Source: Persicaria tinctoria (Eukaryota; Streptophyta; Magnoliopsida; Caryophyllales; Polygonaceae). From it: a stretch of DNA of 64,000 bases. The stretch's first letter is position 1. Each line of letters starts with the position of its first letter. Location of the stretch: the NCBI GenBank assembly GCA_037127255.1, contig JBANSL010000004.1, positions 75,662,627 through 75,726,626 of the forward strand, given 5' to 3'. Made by a program: the position numbers and the translations under genes. Shown here piece after piece: positions 34,186-45,112 of the stretch. The notes under the pieces are model-generated. The model searched no databases and was not told the DNA's origin. It was given only the letters and a program-made list of their open reading frames with translations.

Positions 34186-34761
34186 TTGATTATTTCAGAT
34201 GTATTTATTTTTTATTTTATTTTTTATGTATCTATTGTATTTATGTTTTTTTGGTGACCATCTATTGTATTTATCTACAAACACTTCAGTGCGTCTACCA
34301 GATATAATAATGTACATGTTTATTGGAGCATGAAATCTGTCTCCTAAAGGCGGCCATGAGTATAGTTTAAATCACTTATAAATCACTCCGACGAATTTTG
34401 CACTCGGGGCAACTCCGACAACTCATCGAAATGCAGGAAAATAAGTCGGATGGAAATCTCCGACAATATTGATTATTCTTACTAATAATCCTTCAAATTT
34501 CACCAAATAATGTTTCACATTACACCGAATAATATTTGTGCACAAGGTACACCATAAGGGGTGTGCACACTCGAACCATACCCTAATATTGTAACTTTTT
34601 ATTAATTTATTTTGTAGATCCTATGTACCGTACACTCCTTCTGTCTGATAAAAGGAGGTTACCGACCTCTGTACCCTACACTTCTCCTTCTCCTACCCTA
34701 CACTCACACTATAGCCCTTACCCGTACCCTAGCCCAGTAGTCCTACCCGCTTCCTACGACC
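34183..34761. repeat. tandem-array spacer after copy 3
   Basis: Spacer unit plus a longer leader for copy 4. The leader keeps the TATA-like segment and a second CTGTACCCTACAC motif. Recombination between the two similar motifs would explain the shorter leaders of copies 2 and 3. Confidence 0.8.
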
Positions 34762-35123
34762 ATGAAACGAACCTATTTCGATGAATCCGACGGATCGGCC
34801 AACCGACTCGCACCAGCAAACCGCGCTCGCATCGGTCAAGCTACTCCTGTTCACGTCGTCGAGGAAACTCCGACCGCTTCCGAGCCCGCGGTAGCCGCCG
34901 ACCACACGTCAACGCCACCGTGGTCATCACCGTCCAAGGCGGCAGCGTCGTCGTCAATCAAGCTGAAGCGCGGAGGAATTTGAGCTCGACTGAGATTCGG
35001 AGTTCGGAAAAGAAGGACAAGGAGATATCAGATCTGATGGACCCCTCCGCAAAAGAGATTTCCACAATAAGCACACATGTTTGGGATTCGCTGCATCAAC
35101 TAACCCCGGTGACTGAAGCATGA
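34762..35123 (+). pseudogene. unrecognised tandem-family protein, copy 4 (frameshifted)
   Basis: A diverged member starting MKRTYFDESDGSANRL. The first frame reaches 34983; the core (VVITVQGGSVVVNQA) continues in another frame from about 34920 to 35123. The Glu/Lys tail is mostly lost. It is followed by another part of the spacer unit (35120-35290). It is clearly older than copies 1-3. Confidence 0.75.
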
Positions 35124-35289
35124 AAACTGTCTCCTGAAGGCGACCATGAGCGTGGTTTGAATCACTTATAAATCACTCCGGTGAATTTTGCACTCGGGGC
35201 AACTCTGACAACTCATCGAAATGCGGGAAAATGAGTCGGATAGAAATCTTCGGCAATATTGATTATTCTTACTAATACACGAACCAAAG

Positions 35290-37800
35290 TTTTAAGAGGC
35301 ATCAACCCATACTACCCACCCTTCACAAATCCATCATTCTCTCTTGTAGCCTAAAAAAAAAAGAGTTTTTGTGACATGAGTATGGTTTGAATCACTTATA
35401 AATTACTCCGAAATGAGTAATATTTTATATTAATTAAATTTAATCTAATTGCTATATACTTATATGAAAAGGGAAATATAAAATATACAACATGTATTTT
35501 TATGTGTTCGTATTACCCAAATCATATATAACGTACGTAACACACAGAAACAAACACGAAATGAAACGCACGCGTTCGTTATATTCAACTCCAACAATTG
35601 CACCCCCACGCCAAAGCACCCCTATAAGACTCGTGGTTTTAAGAGGCTCCGGCACATGCCACCTAGCCCTCTTAGATTCGTTATCCTCACTTAGACTATC
35701 AATGTTGTTGCTTATAATATATACATTTGTACAAGATGTGTAAAAATACACCTTACTTTTTGGTATTTTACTCCAATGGTCATATGTATATTTTTTTACA
35801 CACCATTCAAATACAATTAATTTAAAACAAAAAAAGAAACAAAAATTATATATAAAAAAAATACATCAATAAAACTGTCTTACTTTTTGAAAAAGTTTTT
35901 GGACATGTGAGAGGTGATGTGCTCAAATTTGGACATTACATGCTTAAATGTGTACATTTGCACACCCCAAAAGCAACCAATGGACCTAAAAAATGTCTCA
36001 AAAATACATATTTACACATTTACACACAACCATTGAAGTTAGTCTTAGAGCCTGAAAAGGAAGACCTCTTGTGACATGAGTAGGGTTTGAATAAACCACT
36101 CGTTCCCTCCTCTATCTCTCATTAGTCCACCCCCAACTACGTGCGCCATCTCACGTTTACAACTACAGTTTGGCGGTGGTTATAGAGGTGTAATGACTAC
36201 ACATAGGTTGGGTAGCGCACTGACTACGCATAGGTTAAAAACAATACTCCCTCCGTTCGGTTTTAAATGTCGTTTAAGCATATTGCACATCAATTAAGGA
36301 AAACCATCACTGGACTCCGTGATGTGTAAATTTGGTATGGATTCCCCCACTTGTTAATTAACTCCACCAATTCACCTTTATAAGAACATTTAATTAATTG
36401 GATGAGAAGATGCAGACCAAAACTAATAAATGCCCCGTACACAAATTAGACAGTACATCTTGCAAGTGATTATGACGAGTACAAAAATTAGTAGGAAAAG
36501 AGGGTTTAAAATGCAGGTGAGTAATCAGTAATGGTACGGACGACAAATAATTTAATAAACTGAAAAAACTTCAAAACGACATTTAAAACAAAACGGAGAG
36601 AGTAGTATGTTTTGTAACAAAATTTTTTTTGCAAAATTTCAACGACTATCCATCAACTTATGTTAAAAATTTCAACTGATTTGAATACATACTATTCTCT
36701 AGATAACTATACTTTTGTGATAAATGTTATGTTTGATACTTGGAGGAAGAAGATCGAAGAAGGAATACACTTTTTGTAAAACCTTGTTCTTAAGAAGCAT
36801 CAACCCATATCATCTAGCCTCCTCAAATATGTTGTTCTCACTTGTAGTCGGAAAGGGAAGAGCTCTTGGGACATTAGTATAGTTTGAATCACTTATAAAT
36901 CATTTTGAACAGAGTAATACTCCGTATTAAAATCGAAAATATTCCCCCACAACCTTCCTCACAATCCGTTGCCTTCATCTTCTAAGAATATCTCATTCTT
37001 TTTTGGTCTTTCTATCTTATACCATTGTATATAGGATAAAATCGTAAATTGGAAACGATTCTCTATCAAAACAATAATTTACCCTAAGAATTTAATTAAA
37101 ATAAAAGCTAAAGTAATTAAAATTTGAAAAGTATTTTGAATTTAATACTTCTATCCGGTGCCGAAAAATCGTTCTTTTTTTAGCGTAAAAATATCCATTC
37201 TAATATGTTGTTTTTTTCTTTGTTGGTATTAATTTTTTTATAAGTTACGATATTAAAAAAAAAGGCAAAATTACATAAAACCACTAGTTAAATATTAGTT
37301 AAATGTTGGTTATTTTAATCTAACCACTCCTTAAATTTAAAATTATATAAAACCACCCATTAAAGGTATCCCGTCAACAATTTTGAAATCGGTTTTGGAT
37401 CGATTTCGAGTAGGTTAATTTTTTCTTTTTTAAATAAAAAAAATATTCATTAGGTGATTTTGTTATAAATTTAAAATGTTAAAATTAAAGACGTGTTTCC
37501 TGAGTTATTTTTTTCGATCCTATGCCCACACCACTCCTAAAGTCGATAACTCTTACAACACCTCCAAGCCAAAGCACATGCATACGGCTAACCTGATGGA
37601 AATTAGCGGTGATGCGGAGACCATGGATTAGAGGCACAAAGGTATGTGGGTGGCGCACCATGCTCTTAAGAGGCATCAACTCATGCCCCTAGCTTCTCAA
37701 ATCTGTTGTTCACTTGTTCTCACTTGGAGCCTAAAAAGGAATAGCTCTTATGACATGAGTATGGTTTGAGTCGCCTATAAATAACTCTGAACGGAGTATT
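35290..37800. repeat. scattered relics of the tandem-array spacer
   Basis: A block of about 120 bp containing AAGAGGCATCAACCCAT, then a Cys-poor AT-rich part, then ACATGAGTATGGTTTGAATC and TATAAAT recurs at 35290-35410, 36045-36115 (partial), 36790-36915 and 37670-37800. Its second half matches the spacer of the array. No genes are seen between the copies. Confidence 0.7.
36247..36602. mobile_element. Stowaway-like MITE, 356 bp
   Basis: Starts CTCCCTCCGTTCGGTTTTAA after TA and ends with its reverse complement, somewhat diverged (AAAACAAAACGGAGAGAG), before TA. Confidence 0.8.
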
Positions 37801-38245
37801 ACACTTTTTGTCCTTTTGGTTGTTGTTTTTTTTTTGCCATTTTCTTCTTCTTTTTTTAGAACCTTGCAGAATTTATCTTATTAAAAAAAGTAGTCCATGT
37901 TCTCTTTGGGTTTGTTTTTAGGTTAAATTACAAAAAATCAACCACCCGCTAACTAGTATCTTTTTACATGATAGAGGGTGTTTTCTATAATTTACCCGAA
38001 AAACAAACTCATAGAGAATATGAACTACGTTTTTATTAAGACACATTCTTCAAAGGATTACAAAAAAAGGTAAAAAAGACAAAAAGTACTTTCCTACTTT
38101 GATCTTCTTCCTTCGGCAATGTGTCACCCATCTTCGTGCCTCTAATCAATGGCAATTGTGTCACCGCTAGTCTCCATCAGGTTGGTTGTGCGCTTTACCT
38201 TGGAGGTGATGTCGCAGTCGTCGTCATTAGGAATGGTGTGGGTAT
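37490..38245. repeat. long imperfect inverted repeat
   Basis: The two halves, centred near 37965, match each other in reverse complement. Examples are TGCCTCTAATC with TCCATCAGGTT, and CATGTTCTCTTTGGGTTTG against CAAACTCATAGAGAATATG. It could be a fold-back element or an inverted duplication of the region between array relics. No coding sequence was recognised. Confidence 0.7.
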
Positions 38246-38397
38246 CCATTGAAACGGGGACGACATCAGGCTTCGACTGTCGGCAGGACTCGGATTAAGG
38301 TTGTTGCAAGGCGCCGAGAGAAGAATTGTGTCTTAAGTTGTGTGTTGTCGTTGACGATGACGATGTCGTGGATAGTGATGACGTACGATAACCGCGA

Positions 38398-38687
38398 TTA
38401 TGTTAACGGATTTTGATCTTTTGGACCCCGATTGGCGATGACAACAGTGGAAGGTGTTCTCGGAGGTGGGTACATGTCTATGACAACCGCCGGACGACCG
38501 GGTGTGGGGTCAGAGTTAGGAATGGGTGCGTGTGGGACGTGGGTTGTCAGGTGTGGAGTTGGAGGCGGTAGTGGGTGCGAATGGGTGTGGGTCGTCGAGT
38601 GTGAGGTCGGAGGTGGGAAGGGGTGCACGTGAGCGTGTGGGTGGGGGTGGCAATGCCGGAGTGGAATCTAAAGAGCACGTGCTTCAT
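38398..38687 (-). pseudogene. diverged tandem-family member on the minus strand
   Basis: The minus strand has a start MKHVLFRFHSG followed, in another frame, by NSDPTPGRPAVVIDMYPPPR. The latter matches the family core SVVIEVYPPPGTP. The region between is a His/Thr/Pro-rich repeat. A frameshift separates the parts, so it is a relic. It lies opposite in orientation to the array. Confidence 0.6.
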
Positions 38688-38759
38688 TTTTTTTATAGTT
38701 GTGTTTGTTTTCTTGCGTGTAGAGTTTAAAAAATATAAATAATTTGGAATTTTCAATTA

Positions 38760-39715
38760 AAAATAGGTAGTGGGTGGGTTAGTGGGATGAAAATTTTAAT
38801 TTTAATATTATTAACAATTTAATTTAATTTCAAAATAATTTTTTTTACATCACATTTTTTTATATTTGAGATGGCTGTTTTTTTTTTTTTGAAAACAAAG
38901 ATGGCTGCTTCTTTTATTTTAACGTTCTTAACAATTTTATTTCATTAAAAACTAAAAATTATATAGAGAAAGAGTGTATGTACGTATAAAAAAGGGAAAA
39001 AATATATCATTAAATCAAATACTTGATATATTTTTATCTATAATGAAAATAAGTACTCGCACTTGATAAAACATATTGTTTACTATTTATTCATACATGT
39101 TTTCTAGTATAATTAAAACTAAAATATTAAATTTAAAAAAAATTAAAGTTTAAAAAATTCATACTTACTGCATAATTATTTTTAAAATTCATTTTGATTT
39201 TTTTTACTCAAACATTTTTAGCTTAACCTAGTGACTTTAAAGATTATAACAATGAGAGAATTAATGTATCAACCTAATATAATACATATCACATGAAATT
39301 GTAATAAAGTGTTATTAAGTTTGAGCAACCAATACTTTATTAAATAATCTAACATATATTTCACAAACAAATTAAAAAAATCATTACATTAAATAACGAT
39401 AAACATGAATATAATTATTGGTTTAACAACAACTTATTTTAAAATTTAAGAAACATAAATGAAAATTTCATTTCTAATAAAAATATTATTGCTAAACTTT
39501 ATTTTTAAATAAAATTGAAATTATTAATGTATTTTACGATTTAAATCTCACCACATATTTTAATATTAAAAAATGGTTACCTTTTTATTGAAAATAACGG
39601 TTACTAAATAACTACTTGTTTAGTTAGGTTTTTTTTTACTTTTTTTATATAAAAATAAATTCCAAGTGGAGGGTTTTAATTGGAGGTGTAGGAATTTACA
39701 CATACACTAGGTGTA
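38760..39715. other. AT-rich spacer, nothing recognised
   Basis: Very AT-rich with many short homopolymers and no supported gene. Confidence 0.5.
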
Positions 39716-39734
39716 TGTGTATCACCCTCCGTTT

Positions 39735-40000
39735 CTACATGTAGGGTTTGAGGATTCGTGCTTTCCTTTTATAGGCTTTTTGTTGCTTGGGCAATAAAAA
39801 GACACGTTTGGGCCTAAGACCCATTTTATTGAACTCAATGGCCCGGTGTGACACTTAATTAAATTGTGTGTTCATGTCGGGCCGAGTTTTTGTCAGGTAA
39901 GCTTGGGTCATGTAAGTTTGGATCAAAATGGATTTCGAGTTGGTCTAGTCGAGTATGAGTTCTGATCGGGTTACAGTTTGTTTTATTATAAAATGATGAC
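39735..40000. repeat. direct repeat, copy 1
   Basis: Matches 40525-40755: shared ACATGTAGGGTTTGAGGATT, TTTTATAGGC and TGGTGTGACACTTAATTAAA. The period is about 790 bp. Confidence 0.8.
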
Positions 40001-40272
40001 TATTTTTTTATCTTAATTCTTGACTATTAAACTTCATTTATTTAGTTATATTATGTCTCATTATAGGTAATTCACATTATTGGTGTGTTGAAAAATGAGA
40101 AAATTAAAGTAATTACTAGAACGAGTCGGGTCTAGTCAAAGATGAATCGAGTCGAGCCTGTTTGTATTCGTGTCCATTTGGGTATTAAGTCAAAATGTGA
40201 TGAGCTCGGGTTTGGATTGCGCATGATACTAGATTTTCGAGTTTGGTCAAGTCTTGGTTTGAGTGGGTCGGA

Positions 40273-40470
40273 TCAGGTTATCGGGTCGGAGTTAGGAGCG
40301 GGTGCGGGTGAGCGTGGGCCGTCGGGTGTAGGGTTAGAGGCGGGAGTGGGTGCGAATGGGCATGGGTCGTCGTGTGTGAGGTCGGAGACGGGAACGGGTG
40401 CGTGTGAGCGTGTCGGTGGGGCCATGGGGGTGGCAATGTCGAAGTGGAATCTAAAGAGCGCGTGCTTCAT
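40273..40470 (-). pseudogene. diverged tandem-family N-terminal fragment
   Basis: The minus strand reads MKHALFRFHFDIATP, followed by a Pro/Ser-rich stretch with NPTPDGPRS. It is a duplicate of 38515-38687 and lacks the VVIEVYPPP core, so its membership rests on that duplicate. Confidence 0.45.
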
Positions 40471-40524
40471 TTTTTTCGATATGTGTTTGTTTTCCGTGTG
40501 TAAGGTTTGGGGTTTCTTTTTTAC

Positions 40525-40755
40525 ATGTAGGGTTTGAGGATTTGTGCTTCCCTTTTATAGGCTTTTTGTTTCTTGGGCAATAAAATGACATCCTTGGACC
40601 TAAGACCCATTTCATTGAAATTAATGGTTTGGTGTGACACTTAATTAAATTGTGTGTTCAGGTCGGGGTCGGGTAAGTTTGGATCAAAATGAATTTCGAG
40701 TTGATTTGATCGAGTGTGAGTTCAAATCGCGTTACAATTTGATTTATTAAAATGA
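40525..40755. repeat. direct repeat, copy 2
   Basis: Second copy of the 39735-40000 segment, in the same orientation. Confidence 0.8.
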
Positions 40756-40809
40756 TGAGTATTTTTTATTTATCTTAATTGTTGACTATCGTGTCGAGTC
40801 CCTAACCAT

Positions 40810-42170
40810 TAGGGTGCATGTCAACGTTAATGAAACCCGTTGACTGTTTGTCGAGCCCATTTCTTCTAAATTTAGAATTTCTTATGTGAAAGAAGGAGAA
40901 AACATATGTTGTGTTACATAAAATCTATTGACAACATCATTTTTTATCTATTAGCAAGATGATTTATGCAAAATTCCAATTGAGTCATTTTCATATTTTG
41001 GAAAATATTTACGTATTGTCTATTGACCCATAACTAAAAACAAACCTAACCTCTTCAACCATCTTCAAGTATACAATGTATACTGATTCAACCATTGAAG
41101 AAAGGGATCTTATCCACAATTTCCATGGAAATTTTTGATAACTAGAACCCTAGATTGTATACTGATGACAAGATATATTATCGGAAACACGATCAGAATC
41201 GAATCCCAATCGAACTCGATGTTGATCTTATCGTTCTTGTAAGATTGCGCTTGATTCATTGAATAATATATTAATTAATTAGCCTTCAATTAACGAACTT
41301 CAATTTTCCAATCACAATTGAAGAATCAAAATTTACGATTGCACCATGTGTTTTGTCGTGGATGATCGACTTTCAATCGTTACTTGGAGACATTCGACTA
41401 GTGCTATTCGAGTACTAGTCCAACCATGAAGATCTGGGTCTGATTAATCGACTAGGAGCAATTGATGATTGACGTTGATATTACACAAACGCTAATTTAA
41501 AATCGAGGTGTCACAGATCGCTCAATTCAATTGAGGTAATTAGGTTTATTTGCTTGGAGGAGTTAATTAGTGTTGCACTAATTAATTTAATCGAGGCACC
41601 AACCTGTAACGTATAATCCTCGATCAATCTTCCATCTCTCGAGTCAATACGTAATTATTTTAAGAATGAAAAAGACTCGAGCCCAAATACATAAACTTCG
41701 TCTTGCCAATACACGAAAGACATTTTGCCATTAGACTCACTCAGACTCATTCGTTGTGTTATTTTATTGTGGTAAAAAATCATTTTTTTATATTTAAGTA
41801 AGCCCTGACCCTTCACGATTTACATGACAAATTGAGAAATAAGAATTATATTTTAATTAAGATTTTCTGAAATAATCTGATAAATTAATTATAGGTGGAC
41901 CAATAGAAATTGTGTAACATAAAGTATTATAGGTGATCCGAGCCGGCAGTCGAGAGCGGTGAAATCGGATCTTATTGAAGTCTATGTGCTTTAGATGGAT
42001 GTTGAATAAATATGGGCGATTTTGGTAATGGGCATTTTTTAAATATCTAATTAGTCACCTAGCCCATAAATCAATTTAATTAGTTTTGCCCTAGCCCCCT
42101 TTCAAAGTAGTATTTTTGATGACATTTTTTTCTTTAATGTGATACAAATTTTTCAAAATGGCATCAATGG
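40810..42170. other. AT-rich spacer, nothing recognised
   Basis: No supported gene or repeat. Confidence 0.45.
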
Positions 42171-42174
42171 TCAA

Positions 42175-42540
42175 CGTGACATTAGAGTAAACAAAAAATG
42201 TCATCAAAGTTTAAAAAAAGTGTCATCCAATAATTTAATTAGAAAAGTGACATCAGATTGAAAATAAAATGTAATAAAATTTTGGCATCAAAACGGTAAA
42301 ATATGACATCACAAAAAATGTCATCAATGTTTTAAAAAAGTGGCATTAAAAAAAAGTCATCCAATCATTTCATTAGAAAAGTGACAATAAGGTGACAATA
42401 TTTTGATTCCACGTTTTAAGCTCTTATGCCATCAATTATATAAAATTGTCACCACAAAATGTTGGCATCAAAACGGTAAAATATGGCATCACTAAAAAAA
42501 AAAAAAAGTTGGCATCAAAAAAAAAAAAGGCATCAAAATG
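42175..42540. repeat. degenerate tandem repeats
   Basis: Variants of ATGTCATCAA, GTGGCATTAA and TTGGCATCAAAACGGTAAAA recur several times with A-rich links. The origin is unknown. Confidence 0.6.
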
Positions 42541-42580
42541 GGTTGACCGGTCAACGGTCAACGTTGACCGTTGACCGGTT
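42541..42580. promoter_or_regulatory. palindromic cluster of W-box-like TTGACC sites
   Basis: A perfect 34 bp palindrome (42546-42579) centred on AACGTT, within 40 bp that hold five TTGAC cores on the two strands. TTGAC is the WRKY factor target. No gene start is nearby, so a regulatory role is only a possibility. Confidence 0.5.
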
Positions 42581-42599
42581 AAGAGGGCTAAGCAAGCTA

Positions 42600-44220
42600 A
42601 ACAAATAATTAATGGGCTAAGCATGCTAAAAAAACAATTAATGGGTCTATCTAGCTAACCAAATATGCTTAAAGGGCTTTTTCAACAAATTCCCTCAATA
42701 AATATAGACTTTCTTTTTATTTTTTCAGGAAAAATGATCATTGGTATTTGTAATCTTCAAAATATTGGGAAATTACAAAATTGATTATTTTTCTAAGGAA
42801 GATAAGAATTTAGTTCTCTATAAGCCGGTAGATGGACTAACTAGCATGTACATTCAAATCAAATAACATAAGCAAATAACAAAAAGGAAATAACACGAAG
42901 CAAGTAACAGAAATGAAAAAGCGAAAATAAAATAAACGTGTTAGCTATCCTATGACGTAAAACAAAACCAACACGACAAACGAAACAATTAGCCAACGAA
43001 GGATGCACTACACACAGAGAACCCTGGGGACACTAGCGGACATCTCAGATTATGGACTCTGAAGAGCCATCAGATATCGATCGAAAATCCACGACGTCTT
43101 TGGATACGGCAAAGCAAACACCGTTCACATGAGGCATGTATCACAATAAGAACAGGATAGCACACCATGCCGCAAATAAAAACTTAAGCCAAACCATTGC
43201 TCAATAAAAAAAAACATCAACCCGTCTCAAACCCTCAAGGACGATAGTGAGATCGTAAGAGACTACTAAGTAGTCAAAATAGAGGCCACTAAGACTGGAT
43301 AAAGCAAAGAAATTGAACAACAATCTAAATGCAAAGGGAAAGAAGGACGGAATGGAAAGGAGAAACCTTGAAAAGGCTTTGTTATAAAGCATGAATCAAG
43401 GAGCGCTGAGCCACATCCCACACGCGAAGGTGAGCTGAGCCGGAGGCGGTGGAGTAGAGGTGACCCCAGAGGCGAAGGTCAAGGCGGAACAAGTGATGTG
43501 GCTATAAGCCATGGAAGCGGCGGCAGCTAGCCAAGTTGGCGGCGAACGGCAATGGCCAATGGTGATGAAGGTCCACATGGTGGTGGTGGGAACGGCGAGG
43601 AGGCGGCTGCAGCGCAGGGGACACTGTCCTTGCTAGGGGTGGTGATGGAGGAGGAACCATCGGAGCCACGGCTAGGTGGCTAAGGAGGGGGTGAACCGGT
43701 GAAGGCTATAAGCCATGAGAGATGGTGGCTAAGGGATGCATGGTAGCCATAGAAAGGGAAGGTGTGAAGGAGCGAGGTAGCTGCCACGGAGCGCTTGAAG
43801 AGAGCGTTTACACGTCTTCAACCAGCGAGGAAAAGAAGCTTGAGCCCATCCTCTGTCCTATTTGTTGGGGAAGTGGGTCACATGTCGGGCCCAATACACG
43901 AAAGACCCAACAATTGTATGTGCTTTAGTGGGCCCAACTACTATGCAACCGAGGTGTAATCCCAATTCCCACCGGTCGATCTAGTAAGCTCTGTTTGGTT
44001 AGGTAAGGATGACTGGATGAATTTGGGTGTGCCTTACCAAAACTGAATTGTGCAAGTCAAGTTTGTGATTCGGGCTTTCCCCAATTGGATACAAGCTAAA
44101 CCTTCTCACATAATTTGGTCCACCAATCTCGTAGTGAAAGTAATCAATAGACGGATTTATCGTATTTGATCCAAAAAAATAATGGGAAATATATGAGACT
44201 ATTATATTGATATGTTTCTA
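42600..44220. other. no gene recognised
   Basis: AT-rich to about 42950, then more GC-rich to 43900, with frames that are not convincing. The GC-rich part may be an old retroelement, but I found no diagnostic motif. Confidence 0.35.
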
Positions 44221-44222
44221 AA

Positions 44223-44320
44223 TATATCATTGGTTCAGGTCCGGCTTAAAGGGTGGTGCAAATGATCTTTTTGCACAAGATTGGAATTATTTTGGAGTCC
44301 AATATATTTTATATTTGTAG
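44223..44320. repeat. 98 bp direct repeat, left copy
   Basis: Matches 44896-44996 with few differences; both contain GGCTTAAAGGGTGGTGCAAA. The two copies bracket a LINE fragment. Confidence 0.88.
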
Positions 44321-44904
44321 TTTTTTTTTTTGATAAGGTAAAGATTTGGATGGGATCAGGCCCTGTTGGACCACCATCCAAGAGCATCCTTACGGATGAG
44401 GACGCGCAGAGCAGAATCAGCGAGGAAGTCCTGCTTGGGCGTAGTGTGGATGAGTCGTGCGATCCTGTCCGCGGTCGAGTTGACCTCTCGGAAAACGTGG
44501 ACAAACTGCACCCTTGTGAAGTGTTGGAGAAGGCATAGGGTGTCGGAGATCAGCATCTCGATCTCCCACGGGCAGCACCACAAACCACGCAAACAGTTGA
44601 TGACGGACATACAGCCTCCTTCGATCATGATGTTGGATAATTGAAGCTCCTTCGCCTTGGCGATGCCACCTTTGATCGCTAGGGCCTCATACGCCAAAGC
44701 TGAGATGTGCCCACATTTGAAGCCGCCACAGTCGATGATTGTCCCGTTGTGGTCCCTGATGATGAAGCCTGCAGAAGCTTCACCTGAAGGCAGTTTGGAT
44801 CCGTCAAAATTAATTTTGAAAAATCCCTCATCTGGTTTGCTCCATCTCAAATTTCTTCTTCTTCGTGGCTCAGTTGTTCGAGTTTTCTGGTGGTGGTATA
44901 TCAT
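44321..44904 (-). mobile_element. 5'-truncated LINE, RNase H part
   Basis: Minus strand. The tail is the T run at 44321-44332 with TGATAAGG, the usual TTATCA plus poly(A) end. The protein part (about 44904-44356) is an intact RNase H domain of plant L1: KINFDGSKLPSG, AYEALAIKGG, VHVFREVNSTADRIAR. Confidence 0.87.
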
Positions 44905-44996
44905 TGGTTCAGGCCCGGCTTAAAGGGTGGTGCAAATGGTCTTTTTACACAGAATCGGAATTATTTTGGAGCCCAATATATTTTATATTTGTAGTT
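44896..44996. repeat. 98 bp direct repeat, right copy
   Basis: See 44223-44320. It is followed by a short second LINE tail (about 45028-45085, T run then TTAGGAAAGAATTCGGG). Confidence 0.85.
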
Positions 44997-45112
44997 GTAT
45001 ACGAAGACAATGCATCTAAGATTTCAAAGTTTTTTTTTTTATTAGGAAAGAATTCGGGCGAGCGAGCTCTACCCGTAATCATCCTTAAACAAGTGAGAAA
45101 GAGAAACAAGAG

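Noticed and set aside
42175..42540. CRISPR-like array
   Set aside because: The repeats are degenerate with no constant unit or spacers, and the sequence is plant nuclear DNA.
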